From assembly GCA_023511295.1 (NCBI GenBank), contig JAIMBT010000007.1:62001-126000 (forward strand): 64,000 bases of DNA, given 5' to 3'. Shown piece by piece: positions 1 to 8,086 of the stretch (positions within the stretch are counted from its first letter, which is position 1; each line of letters begins with the position of its first letter). Position numbers and translations under genes: made by a program. The notes under the pieces were generated by a model. That model saw nothing but the letters and a program-made list of their open reading frames with translations, was not told the DNA's origin and did no database searches. The DNA comes from Alicyclobacillus sp. (GTDB lineage: Bacteria > Bacillota > Bacilli > Alicyclobacillales > Alicyclobacillaceae).

Positions 1-252
1 GGCGGCGGCCGCCGCCGTCCCGGTCGCAATCGTCTCCTTGTGCTCGAATCCGGGCTCCCGCAGGTGGACGTGCACGTCGATGAAGCCAGGGAGCAGGACG
101 GCTCCACGCACGTCGTGCTGTTCGTCCGCTTCCGGAAGTTCCCGGCCGATAGCGAGGACCGTCCCAGCGTCCGCGTCGACCAGCACGTCCACCGCTGTCA
201 GGCTGCCGTCCACCAGGTCGAGCAGGCGGCCCCCCACCAGTTTCCGTCTCAT
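1..252 (-). CDS. pyrC: Dihydroorotase, N-terminal part (cut by window start)
   Basis: Dihydroorotase closes N-carbamoyl-aspartate to dihydroorotate in pyrimidine synthesis. Reading the minus strand from ATG at 252 gives a protein starting [16 protein letters not shown]. Around residue 55 it contains [14 protein letters not shown], the metal-binding HxH motif of the amidohydrolase family; the HLREPG form is typical of dihydroorotases. The rest lies outside the window. The start ATG overlaps the pyrB stop (ATGA), so translation is probably coupled. It belongs to the pyrR-pyrB-pyrC operon. Confidence 0.9.
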   Translation of the reverse strand, partial: MRRKLVGGRLLDLVDGSLTAVDVLVDADAGTVLAIGRELPEADEQHDVRGAVLLPGFIDVHVHLREPGFEHKETIATGTAAAAA

Positions 253-1229
253 ACCATCCCGCCTTCCCCAAACGTCTCCGTGAGCATTCGATCCAACACC
301 GCCATGCGCAGGAACAAGCCGTTTTCGACCTGCCGAAAATAGGCAGCTCGAGGGTCCGTGTCAATCGCCGGATCAAGCTCGTCCACACGCGGCAGCGGAT
401 GCAAAATTCGCGCGTGCGCCGGCAACTGTGCCAGCTCCGCCGGGCCAATCCGCACGGGACCTGCGGTCGGGCGCTGGTCCGCGGGCAAGCGTTCCGCCTG
501 CACCCGGGTCTGGTACACGACATCCGCATCCGCCAGCGCCTCGGTGAGCGAATCGGCGGCCCAGAGGGTGATGCCGGCCGCCCGCACCTCCCGAACCAAC
601 GTCTCCGGCAATTCCAGACCCGCGGGCGCCAGCATGCAGACCTCCACACCCCGAAACTTGGTCAGCAGGCGCACCAGGGAGTGAACCGTCCGCCCGTAGC
701 GGAGGTCTCCGAACAGGCTCACCCGCAGTCCATCTACATGCCCGAACTCGCGCTGGAGTGTGTAGACGTCGAGCAGGGCCTGCGTCGGGTGCTCTCCTGA
801 CCCCGTGCCGGCACTGACCACAGGCACGCGGCTGCAGGCAGCCGCCGCTTCAAGGGCGTCGTCTTCGTGGTGCCGGACGACGAGCAGGTCCACGTAGCTG
901 CTCACCACCCGAAGCGTGTCGGACAGGCGCTCGCCCTTTTTTGCAGAGGAGTGCTCGCGTGCGTTCTCCGCTCCGACGACGTGCAGGCCGAGCCGGAGGG
1001 CAGCAGCTTCAAAGGACATCCGCGTCCGCGTGCTCGGCTCGTAGAACAGACTCCCCATCACCGCGCCGCGCCACCGTTGAGCGGTCTCCGCCCGCGGCGC
1101 GTGTCGGAGCGCTTCGGCTTGTTCAAATAAGGTCTCGACGTGCGCGCGCGTCAAGCGGTCGGCGCTCACCAGATGGCGTGGGAACGGAGCCGTCGTGACT
1201 GGCGTGGAAGCGGCCCATTCAGTGGACAA
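249..1229 (-). CDS. pyrB: Aspartate carbamoyltransferase catalytic subunit
   Basis: PyrB makes carbamoyl-aspartate from aspartate and carbamoyl phosphate, the committed pyrimidine step. The carbamoyl-phosphate motif FYEPSTRTR sits near residue 66, [14 protein letters not shown] in the middle, and HPLPRVDEL near the C-terminus. Length (about 326 aa) is normal. The open frame extends upstream, but the homologous part begins with [15 protein letters not shown]. There is no ATG there, so I chose TTG at 1229, which overlaps the end of pyrR and has GGAGAGG about 12 nt upstream. No regulatory pyrI chain is seen. The exact start is the main doubt. Confidence 0.93.
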   Translation of the reverse strand: MSTEWAASTPVTTAPFPRHLVSADRLTRAHVETLFEQAEALRHAPRAETAQRWRGAVMGSLFYEPSTRTRMSFEAAALRLGLHVVGAENAREHSSAKKGERLSDTLRVVSSYVDLLVVRHHEDDALEAAAACSRVPVVSAGTGSGEHPTQALLDVYTLQREFGHVDGLRVSLFGDLRYGRTVHSLVRLLTKFRGVEVCMLAPAGLELPETLVREVRAAGITLWAADSLTEALADADVVYQTRVQAERLPADQRPTAGPVRIGPAELAQLPAHARILHPLPRVDELDPAIDTDPRAAYFRQVENGLFLRMAVLDRMLTETFGEGGMV

Positions 1230-1740
1230 TCCAGACACCGTCCTCTCCGTCCCTTTCCGTGAAATGTACCGAGATTGACTCGTCACGTGCAGTCGGCACG
1301 TTCTTGCCGACGAAATCGGCGCGAATCGGCAGTTCGCGGTGTCCGCGGTCAATCAGCGCCGCCAACTGGACGTTGCGGGCTCTCCCCGTCGAGAGCAGGG
1401 CGTCCAATGCGGCGCGGACGGTACGCCCGGTGTACAGCACGTCGTCGACCAAGACCACGCGCTTGTCGACGATGTCGAGGCCGGGTACCGGGTCCCGCGT
1501 GGGGGTTCCGGCCACATCGTCCCGGTAGGGCCGAGCGTCGAGGTGAAACACGGACACCGCGCCCCCTTCAATCTCTCGCAGCCGTCGTGCAAGGCGGTCT
1601 GCCAGCACAGCGCCCCGCGTCAAGATGCCGACGACGACCACGTCGTCGAGCCCCTTGTTGCGCTCGAGTACCTCGTGGGCCATCCGCGTCACCGACCGGC
1701 GCATGGCTGTGTCGTCCATGATCTGCGTCTTTCGATCCAC
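1219..1740 (-). CDS. pyrR: Bifunctional pyr operon attenuator / uracil phosphoribosyltransferase
   Basis: PyrR binds UMP and the pyr leader RNA and promotes termination; it also has weak UPRTase activity. The 173 aa length fits the family. The PRPP loop VLVDDVLYTGRTVRAAL lies near residues 95-111, and the N-terminal DDxAMRRSVTRMAHEVLERN is typical. Start is GTG at 1740 with AGAGGAAGGG upstream. It is the first gene after the attenuator at 1799-1905, so it probably regulates its own operon. pyrB follows at once with overlapping ends; the uracil permease gene pyrP, often found here, is absent. Confidence 0.95.
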   Translation of the reverse strand: MDRKTQIMDDTAMRRSVTRMAHEVLERNKGLDDVVVVGILTRGAVLADRLARRLREIEGGAVSVFHLDARPYRDDVAGTPTRDPVPGLDIVDKRVVLVDDVLYTGRTVRAALDALLSTGRARNVQLAALIDRGHRELPIRADFVGKNVPTARDESISVHFTERDGEDGVWIVH

Positions 1741-1798
1741 GTTTCCCTTCCTCTCCCGGGTTCATGTGAGTCCCCAAAAGCGGTGTTGGAATCCGCAC

Positions 1799-1905
1799 AA
1801 AAAAGCGCGGCGCCTCCGGGACGGAAGCAGCCGCGCTGCAGGCAGCCCCGCTCCACAGGGCCGCCTGTTTCGTATGCCGACTCCTTACCAATCTCACGGG
1901 ACTGG
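1799..1905 (-). promoter_or_regulatory. PyrR-dependent attenuator in pyr leader
   Basis: In minus-strand sense, positions 1903-1883 read AGTCCCGTGAGATTGGTAAG followed by G. This matches the known PyrR-binding loop consensus AGUCCnGnGAG..U..AAGG. Downstream, at 1837-1804, the complementary arms AGCGCGGC and GCCGCGCT form a hairpin followed by six T (1804-1799), an intrinsic terminator. The arrangement (binding loop, terminator, then pyrR) is the classic UMP-responsive attenuator. Family knowledge gives the function; the sequence shows the motif and hairpin. Confidence 0.88.
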
Positions 1906-1956
1906 TTTAAAGGCAGTGCAAGTTGTTGCGCCCGCAGGCGCCGAACCTTCTCTGCA

Positions 1957-1985
1957 ACACTAACAGGTTTCGGTCAGCCGGTCAA
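1957..1985 (-). promoter_or_regulatory. Likely sigma-A promoter of the pyr operon
   Basis: On the minus strand TTGACC (1985-1980) is followed after 17 bp by TAGTGT (1962-1957), preceded by TGT, giving an extended -10. It lies just after the rluD stop and upstream of the PyrR attenuator, where the pyr promoter should be. The -10 is only a partial match. Confidence 0.5.
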
Positions 1986-2002
1986 GAGTGGGTAGTCCAG
2001 TG

Positions 2003-2965
2003 TCAGCCGGCCCCCCGCCCTTCCGCCGCCTCCGTCAGTTGGTGCAACAGCGCCACCATGTCATCCGGCAGCGGTGCTTCAAACGTCAGCGTCTCCCCGC
2101 TGCGAGGGTGGACGAATCCGAGGGTCGCTGCGTGCAACGCCTGCCCGTCGATGGGGAGCGTGTGCCGCGGGCCGTACACCGGATCTCCAGCCAGAGGGTG
2201 GCCGATGTACGCCATATGCACCCGGATTTGATGCGTCCGGCCGGTTTCCAGCCGCAGCTCCAGGTCGCTGTACGCCGGAAAGCGGTGCAGCACGCGAAAG
2301 TGGGTCACCGCCGGTTTGCCCGAAGGCCGAACCGCCATCCGCTGGCGATGGTTCGGGTCCCGCCCAATCGGTGCGTCGACCGTACCGTGGTCGTGCGCCA
2401 AGGCGCCGTGGACGATGGCGCGATACTGCCGAGTCATCGTGTGCAGCCGCAATTGCTCGGCGAGCTTGTGGTACGCAAGGTCGGTCTTCGCGAACACCAG
2501 GAGCCCCGAGGTATCCTTGTCGATCCGGTGCACGACACCGGGGCGCACGCCACCCCCGAGAGGAGACAGTGGCACACCCCGCCCCAACAGCCCGGCGACG
2601 AGCGTACCGCGATGATGACCCGCCCCCGGATGCACCACGACGCCACGCGCCTTGTTCACCACAATCACGTCCGCGTCCTCGTAAACGATGTCGAGATCCA
2701 TCGATTCCGGCTCCATGACAACCGGTTCCGGTTCTGGCACGCAGACGACGTAGACCTCGCCAGAGACGACCTTGTCGCTCGCCTTCACCGCCAAACGGGG
2801 TCCGCTCACTCGCCCATCGCGAAGCCAAGACTGGACCTGACTCCGCGACACGTCAAACCCCTCATCCTCGAGGGCTTGCGTCAGCCACAGATCCAGCCGC
2901 AGCCCTTCGTCATCCGCACCCGCTTCGACCGTCCACCGCGTTTGCATCTGCTGTGATCTCCCCAT
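2003..2965 (-). CDS. rluD: RluD-type 23S rRNA pseudouridine synthase
   Basis: Converts uridines in 23S rRNA to pseudouridine. The N-terminal S4 RNA-binding domain covers about residues 17-80 (DEGLRLDLWL..SRSQVQSWLRDGRV). The catalytic domain carries HRIDKDTSGLLVFAKT with the catalytic aspartate, and later RLETGRTHQIRVH. Start ATG at 2965 overlaps the lspA stop (TGATG), giving 320 aa; a second ATG at 2947 is possible. Gene order lspA-rluD-pyrR matches lspA-ylyB-pyrR of B. subtilis, so this is the YlyB orthologue; which uridines it modifies is not known from sequence. Confidence 0.94.
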   Translation of the reverse strand: MGRSQQMQTRWTVEAGADDEGLRLDLWLTQALEDEGFDVSRSQVQSWLRDGRVSGPRLAVKASDKVVSGEVYVVCVPEPEPVVMEPESMDLDIVYEDADVIVVNKARGVVVHPGAGHHRGTLVAGLLGRGVPLSPLGGGVRPGVVHRIDKDTSGLLVFAKTDLAYHKLAEQLRLHTMTRQYRAIVHGALAHDHGTVDAPIGRDPNHRQRMAVRPSGKPAVTHFRVLHRFPAYSDLELRLETGRTHQIRVHMAYIGHPLAGDPVYGPRHTLPIDGQALHAATLGFVHPRSGETLTFEAPLPDDMVALLHQLTEAAEGRGAG

Positions 2966-3459
2966 CAGAGATCTTGTCCGTTCCGTTGCTCCACGTCCGC
3001 GCCGCCCTGCTTTCGTCCGGAACCGAACAAATTGCGGACCAGAATCAACAGGACGCCAACCACAATCGCACTGTCCGCCAGGTTGAACACGGGATAGTGA
3101 ATGGCCACCACGTAGACGTAATCGACAACGGTGCCCCAGACCATCCGGTCGGTCAGGTTCCCGAGCGCGCCGCCGAGCAACAGACCGAGCCCCACTTGCG
3201 TCGTCCAGTTCAAACGGTAGCGCGACTTCACGAAGACCACCGCAGCGACCACGACGACGGCAATCAGCACCAGCAACCAGCGAGATCCACCCAGTAGTCC
3301 CCATGCTGCACCGGGATTGCGGATGTAGTTGAGGACCACGACGTGGGGAATGACCGGAATCACCTCCCCCACGTACATGTGTTGCCGGACCACCCATTTG
3401 ATCCATTGATCCAGCGCATAGACGACAACCGCCAATCCGTAGACCAACACGAAGGGCAC
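2965..3459 (-). CDS. lspA: Lipoprotein signal peptidase (signal peptidase II)
   Basis: Aspartic membrane protease that removes signal peptides from diacylglyceryl-modified prolipoproteins. The 164 aa sequence has about four membrane segments. It contains the two conserved aspartate motifs, GNLTDRM near residue 112 and FNLADSAI near residue 135, and the NxGAAW motif NPGAAWGLL. Start is GTG at 3459 with a GGCGGGGG ribosome site. A substrate in this window is the GerC-like lipoprotein. Confidence 0.95.
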   Translation of the reverse strand: MPFVLVYGLAVVVYALDQWIKWVVRQHMYVGEVIPVIPHVVVLNYIRNPGAAWGLLGGSRWLLVLIAVVVVAAVVFVKSRYRLNWTTQVGLGLLLGGALGNLTDRMVWGTVVDYVYVVAIHYPVFNLADSAIVVGVLLILVRNLFGSGRKQGGADVEQRNGQDL

Positions 3460-3535
3460 ACCCCCGCCACGTATTCTGTGTCAGTCTACCACAACCGCGG
3501 GCTGCTTGCCGGCCGACGGCGCGTGACCACCTCCG

Positions 3536-4150
3536 CTACGGACGCTGCGCTCGGTACATCTCATTGGAAATGGAATCGACGGGATCGACAATGCCCTCGT
3601 TGTCGTCCAGATAACTGCGCTCCAGGTGGGGTTCCACGTCCTGGTCGTAACCTGGGCGCTGGTTGAAGCGGGCAACGGCTTGCCACGCGTCCTCGCCGTC
3701 AAAGCCCGTCTGGTCTTGGCCGTCGAGGTCCGTCCGACCGAATCCTGGCCAGAGCACGTGCTCTTCAATCGGACGCTGGAGGTCCGTCCAGCGGGCCTCC
3801 TGCCGTCGCCGACAGTCGATACACAGGCGCGCCAGAGGGTTCGCTTCCAGGCGCTCCTCCGGAATCGTCTGCCCGCATTCGACGCATCGGCCGTAGGTGC
3901 CGTCCGCCAACGCCTGAAGGGCGAGGTTGACCTCGTTCAAGCGCACGTGGTCCAAATGGCGCAAGCCGAAGTCCTTCTCTCGCTCAAACAGTTCCGAAGC
4001 CACGTCGGCTGGGTGGTTGTCGGCGAGTGACAGCTCACTGGTCTGGTCCCGCATGGCATCGTTCAATCCGTACGAATCCGTATCTTCGAGTCGGTGCTCC
4101 AAGTCGCGCTTGATGCGCATCAATTCCGCTCTGACCGCCTCGCTATCCAT
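3536..4150 (-). CDS. TraR/DksA-type C4 zinc-finger protein (YlyA/YteA family)
   Basis: Members of this family resemble DksA and are thought to bind RNA polymerase. The N-terminal part is helical (MDSEAVRAELMRIKRDLEHRL). The zinc finger is CVECGQTIPEERLEANPLARLCIDC (two CxxC pairs), near residues 88-112. An acidic C-terminal tail includes a YDQDVEPHLERSYLDDNEG stretch. I chose ATG at 4150 (204 aa), preceded by AGAGGAGA; the open frame runs 11 codons further. Position next to lspA matches ylyA of B. subtilis. Confidence 0.85.
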   Translation of the reverse strand: MDSEAVRAELMRIKRDLEHRLEDTDSYGLNDAMRDQTSELSLADNHPADVASELFEREKDFGLRHLDHVRLNEVNLALQALADGTYGRCVECGQTIPEERLEANPLARLCIDCRRRQEARWTDLQRPIEEHVLWPGFGRTDLDGQDQTGFDGEDAWQAVARFNQRPGYDQDVEPHLERSYLDDNEGIVDPVDSISNEMYRAQRP

Positions 4151-4347
4151 CTCTGCATCCCATCTCCTCTGCATCGCGTGCATCGCTCATCGTTGGCCTC
4201 GGCGCGCCGACGGCGGATATGGTTAGACTCCACCCAGGTCGCGACCGGCATACACCACTCGGTGTGGCAATAGAGGCCAGCCAAGAACCAACTTTTCAAA
4301 GGTCTGTCACGCCTTTCCCTCGCGGGAACCGGTATGATAGAGGAGGA

Positions 4348-4377
4348 GTCGCCGGGCGGCAGACGCCGCCCGGCGAC
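4348..4377. repeat. Perfect 13-bp inverted repeat upstream of a small membrane ORF
   Basis: GTCGCCGGGCGGC (4348-4360) and GCCGCCCGGCGAC (4365-4377) are exact complements around a 4-nt AGAC loop. No T-run follows on either strand, so it is not a typical terminator. It sits between a TATGAT -10-like box (4333-4338) and the small plus-strand ORF at 4404, so it would lie in that gene's 5' UTR or act as an operator. Confidence 0.6.
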
Positions 4378-4403
4378 AGACTGCGAGAACGGGGCGAACC
4401 AGG

Positions 4404-4580
4404 TTGAAGCGGTATCACGTGCAGGCGCTGTCGCTGGTGCTGATGTGGATTGGTGGGTTAGAGGTCATTTCCAGCTTCCTGGTGCACAACTGGTTTCAGT
4501 TCAACATCCCGTACACCCCTGTATTTTTCCTATCGCTCCTCGTCGGACTCGGGTTATACCTCGTGACGCGGGTCTTTTAG
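4404..4580 (+). CDS. Small two-helix membrane protein, unknown function
   Basis: A 58-codon ORF starting TTG at 4404 (alternative GTG at 4419) encodes a very hydrophobic protein. It starts with KRYHVQALSLVLMWIGGLEV, then continues through a short polar turn with VHNWFQFNIPY into a second hydrophobic helix ending LYLVTRVF. It would be a hairpin with two membrane helices. It is transcribed against its neighbours and occupies the place where B. subtilis has ileS. A weak GGGG site precedes the start, and a strong inverted repeat follows at 4597-4644. I do not recognise the family. The clean alternation of hydrophobic helices supports coding. Confidence 0.6.
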   Translation: MKRYHVQALSLVLMWIGGLEVISSFLVHNWFQFNIPYTPVFFLSLLVGLGLYLVTRVF

Positions 4581-4596
4581 AATCCCTGCCAGATAG

Positions 4597-4644
4597 ACGC
4601 CAAGCGGTGCCCCGTCCGAACCCGGCCGGGACACCGCTTGGCGT
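4597..4644. terminator. Bidirectional terminator-like hairpin
   Basis: ACGCCAAGCGGTG (4597-4609) pairs exactly with CACCGCTTGGCGT (4632-4644). It lies between the plus-strand small ORF and the end of minus-strand divIVA, a convergent junction. The T-runs are weak (TTCCTT on the plus side). Confidence 0.65.
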
Positions 4645-4693
4645 TCCTTGCATCTTCACGTGCGCGCTGAACCCCCGTCTCGAACGGTCCCGC

Positions 4694-5218
4694 TCAGCCC
4701 TCCTGGGAAGCGTACTCGCGACCGAAACCCGTTTCAGTTCGCGACACGGGTGAGAGGTCGCGGTCAAACTTCTCCCATTCGCCCGATTCCAGCATTTCCA
4801 GCTGCGCTTGAATCAGCGAGCGGAAGCGGGCGCGGAAAATCGCTGCGTGCTTCTGAACCTCTTCCACCTCGAGTGCAATCTTGCGCGACTTGTTCAGCGC
4901 TTCCGAGACGATGCGGTCCGCGTTCTTCTCCGCTTCCTTGATGATGAGCTGGGCCTCTTTACGCGCGTTGTTCTTCACTTCTTCCGCCGTCTCCTGTGCC
5001 ACGATGATGGACTTGCTGAGGCTCTCCTCGATATTGCTGAAGTGCCGGAGCTTCTCCGTCAGCTCTTCAATGCGCTCCTCGAGCTCCTTGTTTTGACGAA
5101 TCAATCCCTCGTAGTCTTGGATGACCCGTTCCAGAAAATCGTCCACCTCATCTTCGTCGTACCCGCGAAACGAGCGGCTGAACTCCTTGTTATGAATATC
5201 CAATGGGGATAATGGCAT
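4694..5218 (-). CDS. divIVA: Cell-division initiation/polarity protein DivIVA
   Basis: DivIVA binds negatively curved membrane at septa and poles and recruits partners in division and sporulation. The N-terminal membrane-binding part MPLSPLDIHNKEFSRSFRGY followed by DEDEVDDFLE is typical. A long coiled coil runs from about residue 40 to 135. Start ATG at 5218 has AGGAGG at the right distance (174 aa); an upstream in-frame ATG at 5251 is unlikely. It lies after ylmH, as in B. subtilis, but ileS does not follow it. Confidence 0.95.
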   Translation of the reverse strand: MPLSPLDIHNKEFSRSFRGYDEDEVDDFLERVIQDYEGLIRQNKELEERIEELTEKLRHFSNIEESLSKSIIVAQETAEEVKNNARKEAQLIIKEAEKNADRIVSEALNKSRKIALEVEEVQKHAAIFRARFRSLIQAQLEMLESGEWEKFDRDLSPVSRTETGFGREYASQEG

Positions 5219-5350
5219 GAACTTCGCCTCCTCTCGCACTGCGAAACGCAACGGACATCTGGCTCATCTCGCACAAAACCCGATCCGTCGACAAAATCCG
5301 CTGTACCCATTCGACGCGGGCGCGGCGAATCCTGCAAACGCAGCCGTGAT

Positions 5351-6121
5351 TTACCGGTTGGATTTGAGAACCCCGACGTGCAACCGCAACCGCCCCTTGC
5401 GCGAGATACCGTCCTCCGCGGCAATCCGCAGGCGGCCAAACCGCCGGACGGAGATCACGTCACCGACGGCGACCTCGGCATCTGGATGCGTCTCTTCGGC
5501 GTGATTGAGCATCACCCTGCCGGTCTCCACCGCGGCCTTCGCCTCGGCGCGCGACAGATGGCAACACGCGGCGAGCACCGCGTCCAAGCGCAGCGATGCA
5601 ACCTGGACATCGGCCCACTGGTAGGTGGGGCCGTGAAAGGCCGCGCGCTCCACGACCTGAAGGGACACCGGATACCTTCCCACGTGGGTCCAGTGACCCT
5701 GGAGGAACGGGAGGATGTCTTGGCACACCGCAATCGTGACACTGGATCTGCCCACCTCAATGTCCCCGATTTTCCGCCGCGCGATTCCCGTGCCGAGCAA
5801 GGACCCGAGCACCGCGCCGTGTGCCGGCAATTCACCAGCGACCTCCGCCAGGAGCACCCGAACTTCAAAATCAGCTGGCTCTGGCTGCCAGTCGTCCGGC
5901 ATGACCAAGGCTCGCATCCGCTCTGCACCTGAACCTCCGCCGTCGAAGGCCACCACGCACGCCCCCTCGCGCGCGACCGAAGTCAGCAACAGCTGCTCCC
6001 GAGGTCCGAGAAAGTCAGTTCTCCGCCACGTCCCGCCGCGGATAACGGATTCCACCCAATCCCGCGCCTGACGGACAAACGCCTGCTCCGAAGGGCGAAC
6101 CCAGGACGCATCGCCGCTCAT
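5351..6121 (-). CDS. ylmH: YlmH-type RNA-binding protein with S4 domain
   Basis: YlmH/RqcP-like proteins carry a C-terminal S4 domain and are linked to ribosome quality control and septum genes. The 256 aa sequence has the S4 segment near residues 178-245 (LRLDAVLAACCHLSRAEAKAAVETGRVMLN, then GDVISVRRFGRLRI). The N-terminal half contains GSLLGTGIARRKIGDIEV, a YlmH signature. Start ATG overlaps the ylmG stop (ATGA), which suggests coupling. Confidence 0.9.
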   Translation of the reverse strand: MSGDASWVRPSEQAFVRQARDWVESVIRGGTWRRTDFLGPREQLLLTSVAREGACVVAFDGGGSGAERMRALVMPDDWQPEPADFEVRVLLAEVAGELPAHGAVLGSLLGTGIARRKIGDIEVGRSSVTIAVCQDILPFLQGHWTHVGRYPVSLQVVERAAFHGPTYQWADVQVASLRLDAVLAACCHLSRAEAKAAVETGRVMLNHAEETHPDAEVAVGDVISVRRFGRLRIAAEDGISRKGRLRLHVGVLKSNR

Positions 6122-6417
6122 GCCGACAACCGCCCCAACACGGCGAAGAGGACCGACAACACACCTTCGCGCAGGAAAAAGTAGACGACCACAGCGACGA
6201 TGAACGACACGTCGAGCAGCAGACCGCCGAGGTGCAGCGGCGGAATGAAGCGCCGAAAGAGCCGCAGGTACGGGTCCGTGATGCTGTCGAGGATGCGGCC
6301 CAGTTGAGAGTTCGCAAGGTCCGGCACCCAGGACAGGATGGCCGTCGCAATCAAGATGTACCCGTACACTGCGAGCAGTGCGTCAATGAGGTTGTATAAG
6401 GTGATATAAAAAGCCAT
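6118..6417 (-). CDS. ylmG: YggT/YlmG family membrane protein
   Basis: This 99 aa protein has two membrane helices separated by the family motif DPYLRLFRRFIPPLHLGGLLLDVSF. YggT proteins sit in division gene clusters across bacteria and plastids; their exact role is unsettled. The start ATG at 6417 is preceded by GGGGCGGACGG. Only 48 bp separate it from ylmE, so sepF, which sits here in B. subtilis, is missing. Confidence 0.9.
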   Translation of the reverse strand: MAFYITLYNLIDALLAVYGYILIATAILSWVPDLANSQLGRILDSITDPYLRLFRRFIPPLHLGGLLLDVSFIVAVVVYFFLREGVLSVLFAVLGRLSA

Positions 6418-6465
6418 CCGTCCGCCCCGTTTCTCCGTATCCGTCCGTTCAACCGAGCGACACCT

Positions 6466-7149
6466 TCAGCCCACCAAGCGGCGGCCGATGCGCACCATGG
6501 TCGCGCCTTCCTCCACCGCGATGGGGAAGTCGTCCGACATGCCCATCGACAACTCGCGAAAGTCTTCGATGCCGAGCGTATCGCGAACCTCGTCCCGCAA
6601 CACGCGCAACCCGCCAAAGACTGCACGCAGCGTGGCTTCATCGGCACCGGCGGGCGCCATCGTCATCAGTCCGCACAGGTGCAGGTGGGGACACGATTGT
6701 AACCGTCGGCAGACCTCGAGCACGTCATCCGGCCGAATCCCGCCCTTGCTGACCTCGCCGGAGACGTTGACCTGCAACAGTGCCCGCGGGCGAACGCCCG
6801 TCCGAGCGGCCACCTCATCCACCAGCAAGCCCAGGTTCACCGAGTCGATGGAGTGAATATAGGAAAACCGCGGCACGACATAGCGCACTTTGTTCGACTG
6901 CAGGCGGCCGATGAAATGCCATACGGCGCCCCCCGCTGCCGGCGAGGCCAGCATCTCGCGCGCGTGTTGCCACCGGTTTTCGCCGAGATCTGTCAACCCC
7001 GCCTTCAGGATGGCCGGGATTTCCTCCGGACCGACCGTCTTTGTCACTGCAACCACGCGGACGGCCCGCTCCGTATCGCCCGCAGCCGCCAGCGCTCGAC
7101 CGATTTCCTGCTGCACCTGCTGCCGCGAAACCGCGTAATCCGCCGTCAT
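6466..7149 (-). CDS. ylmE: YggS-type pyridoxal phosphate homeostasis protein
   Basis: PLP-binding protein that keeps vitamin B6 pools in balance, with an alanine racemase N-terminal (type III) fold. Visible motifs include VAVTKTVGPEEI with the PLP lysine (near residue 36), GENRWQ, HFIGRLQSNKVR, and GMSDDFPIAVEEGATMVRIGRRLVG at the C-terminus, which carries the phosphate-binding loop. Length 227 aa is normal. Start ATG at 7149 follows GGGAAGGGAG. Confidence 0.93.
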   Translation of the reverse strand: MTADYAVSRQQVQQEIGRALAAAGDTERAVRVVAVTKTVGPEEIPAILKAGLTDLGENRWQHAREMLASPAAGGAVWHFIGRLQSNKVRYVVPRFSYIHSIDSVNLGLLVDEVAARTGVRPRALLQVNVSGEVSKGGIRPDDVLEVCRRLQSCPHLHLCGLMTMAPAGADEATLRAVFGGLRVLRDEVRDTLGIEDFRELSMGMSDDFPIAVEEGATMVRIGRRLVG

Positions 7150-7177
7150 CCCTACTCACACTCCCTTCCCGCCGTCG

Positions 7178-8005
7178 TCAGGGCGGAGACAGCACAATCG
7201 CGCCGCACTGACGGCCGGTCTTCCCTGCCTCAGCGCGGTGGGAGAATAGATGCTCCCTGTGACACGCCGTGCACACGCCCACGTCGTCGATGTGCGCGTC
7301 CAAGACGCTTGCGTTGAGCAGGTCCATCCGGATGCACGCCTGCAGACTGAGCCAGTACCGCTCCTCTGACCCGTGCCGCGCAACCAACGGTTTTTCCCCA
7401 AAGGCCGCGCGGACCGGCCCAGCGACGGCCTCGTCGACCTCATAGCAACAACGTCGAATGGAAGGGCCGAGCGCAACCCGAAGGTCTTCCGGCCGGCTGC
7501 CGAATTCGGCGGACATCCGCTCGACGACCTTTACGGCGATGTGCGACACGGTCCCCCGCCAACCGGAATGCGCAGCAGCGACCACGCGCCGGACGGGGTC
7601 ATGGAAGAGTATCGGAACGCAATCTGCGGTGAGTACGACCAATGTCAGCCCTGGCTCGTTCGTGACCAACGCGTCGCACCCCGCGATGGGCGCATGATCC
7701 GTTGTGGATCCCGCCCCGCGGTGACGCCTGTCGACCACGGCCACCTGGTTCCCATGTACCTGTTCCCCGACCACCCAGTCGGCGAGATCGCCAAAGCCGC
7801 GTTCGCTCCAACGCCGGCGATTCTCTTCTACGCGCGCTGGGTCGTCGCCCACGTGGTACCCGAGGTTCAGGCTCTGCCATGGGGCTTTGCTTACACCGCC
7901 CGTACGAAAGGAGAACGACGCCCGAACCCCGGCCTTGGACCACGCGGCCGCAACCTCCATGATGCCCGCAGGCGAACGCTGAGACCAGCGATGCAGCACA
8001 AACAT
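7178..8005 (-). CDS. ylmD: YlmD/YfiH-type polyphenol oxidase family protein (PgeF)
   Basis: Former DUF152 (laccase-domain) family; the E. coli homologue PgeF corrects wrong peptides in peptidoglycan precursors. The 275 aa sequence shows the metal-site motifs VVGEQVHGN, LTADCVPIL, AAAHSGWRGT and GPSIRRCCYEV. Start ATG at 8005 has AAGGGGGC upstream. It opens the ylmD-ylmE-ylmG-ylmH-divIVA row. Substrate here is not known from sequence. Confidence 0.9.
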   Translation of the reverse strand: MFVLHRWSQRSPAGIMEVAAAWSKAGVRASFSFRTGGVSKAPWQSLNLGYHVGDDPARVEENRRRWSERGFGDLADWVVGEQVHGNQVAVVDRRHRGAGSTTDHAPIAGCDALVTNEPGLTLVVLTADCVPILFHDPVRRVVAAAHSGWRGTVSHIAVKVVERMSAEFGSRPEDLRVALGPSIRRCCYEVDEAVAGPVRAAFGEKPLVARHGSEERYWLSLQACIRMDLLNASVLDAHIDDVGVCTACHREHLFSHRAEAGKTGRQCGAIVLSPP

Positions 8006-8086
8006 GCCCCCTTCGAGCCGCTTGCTTACAAGCTTACGACACGAGGGGGCACGCTGACAATGCGCCGTCTCTGCGCACCGGCGCTT

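Noticed and set aside
4219-4407. Plus-strand ORF of 62 codons upstream of the small membrane ORF.
   Set aside because: Composition is rich in Arg, Pro and Gly without a fold, it contains the inverted repeat, and it has no ribosome site.
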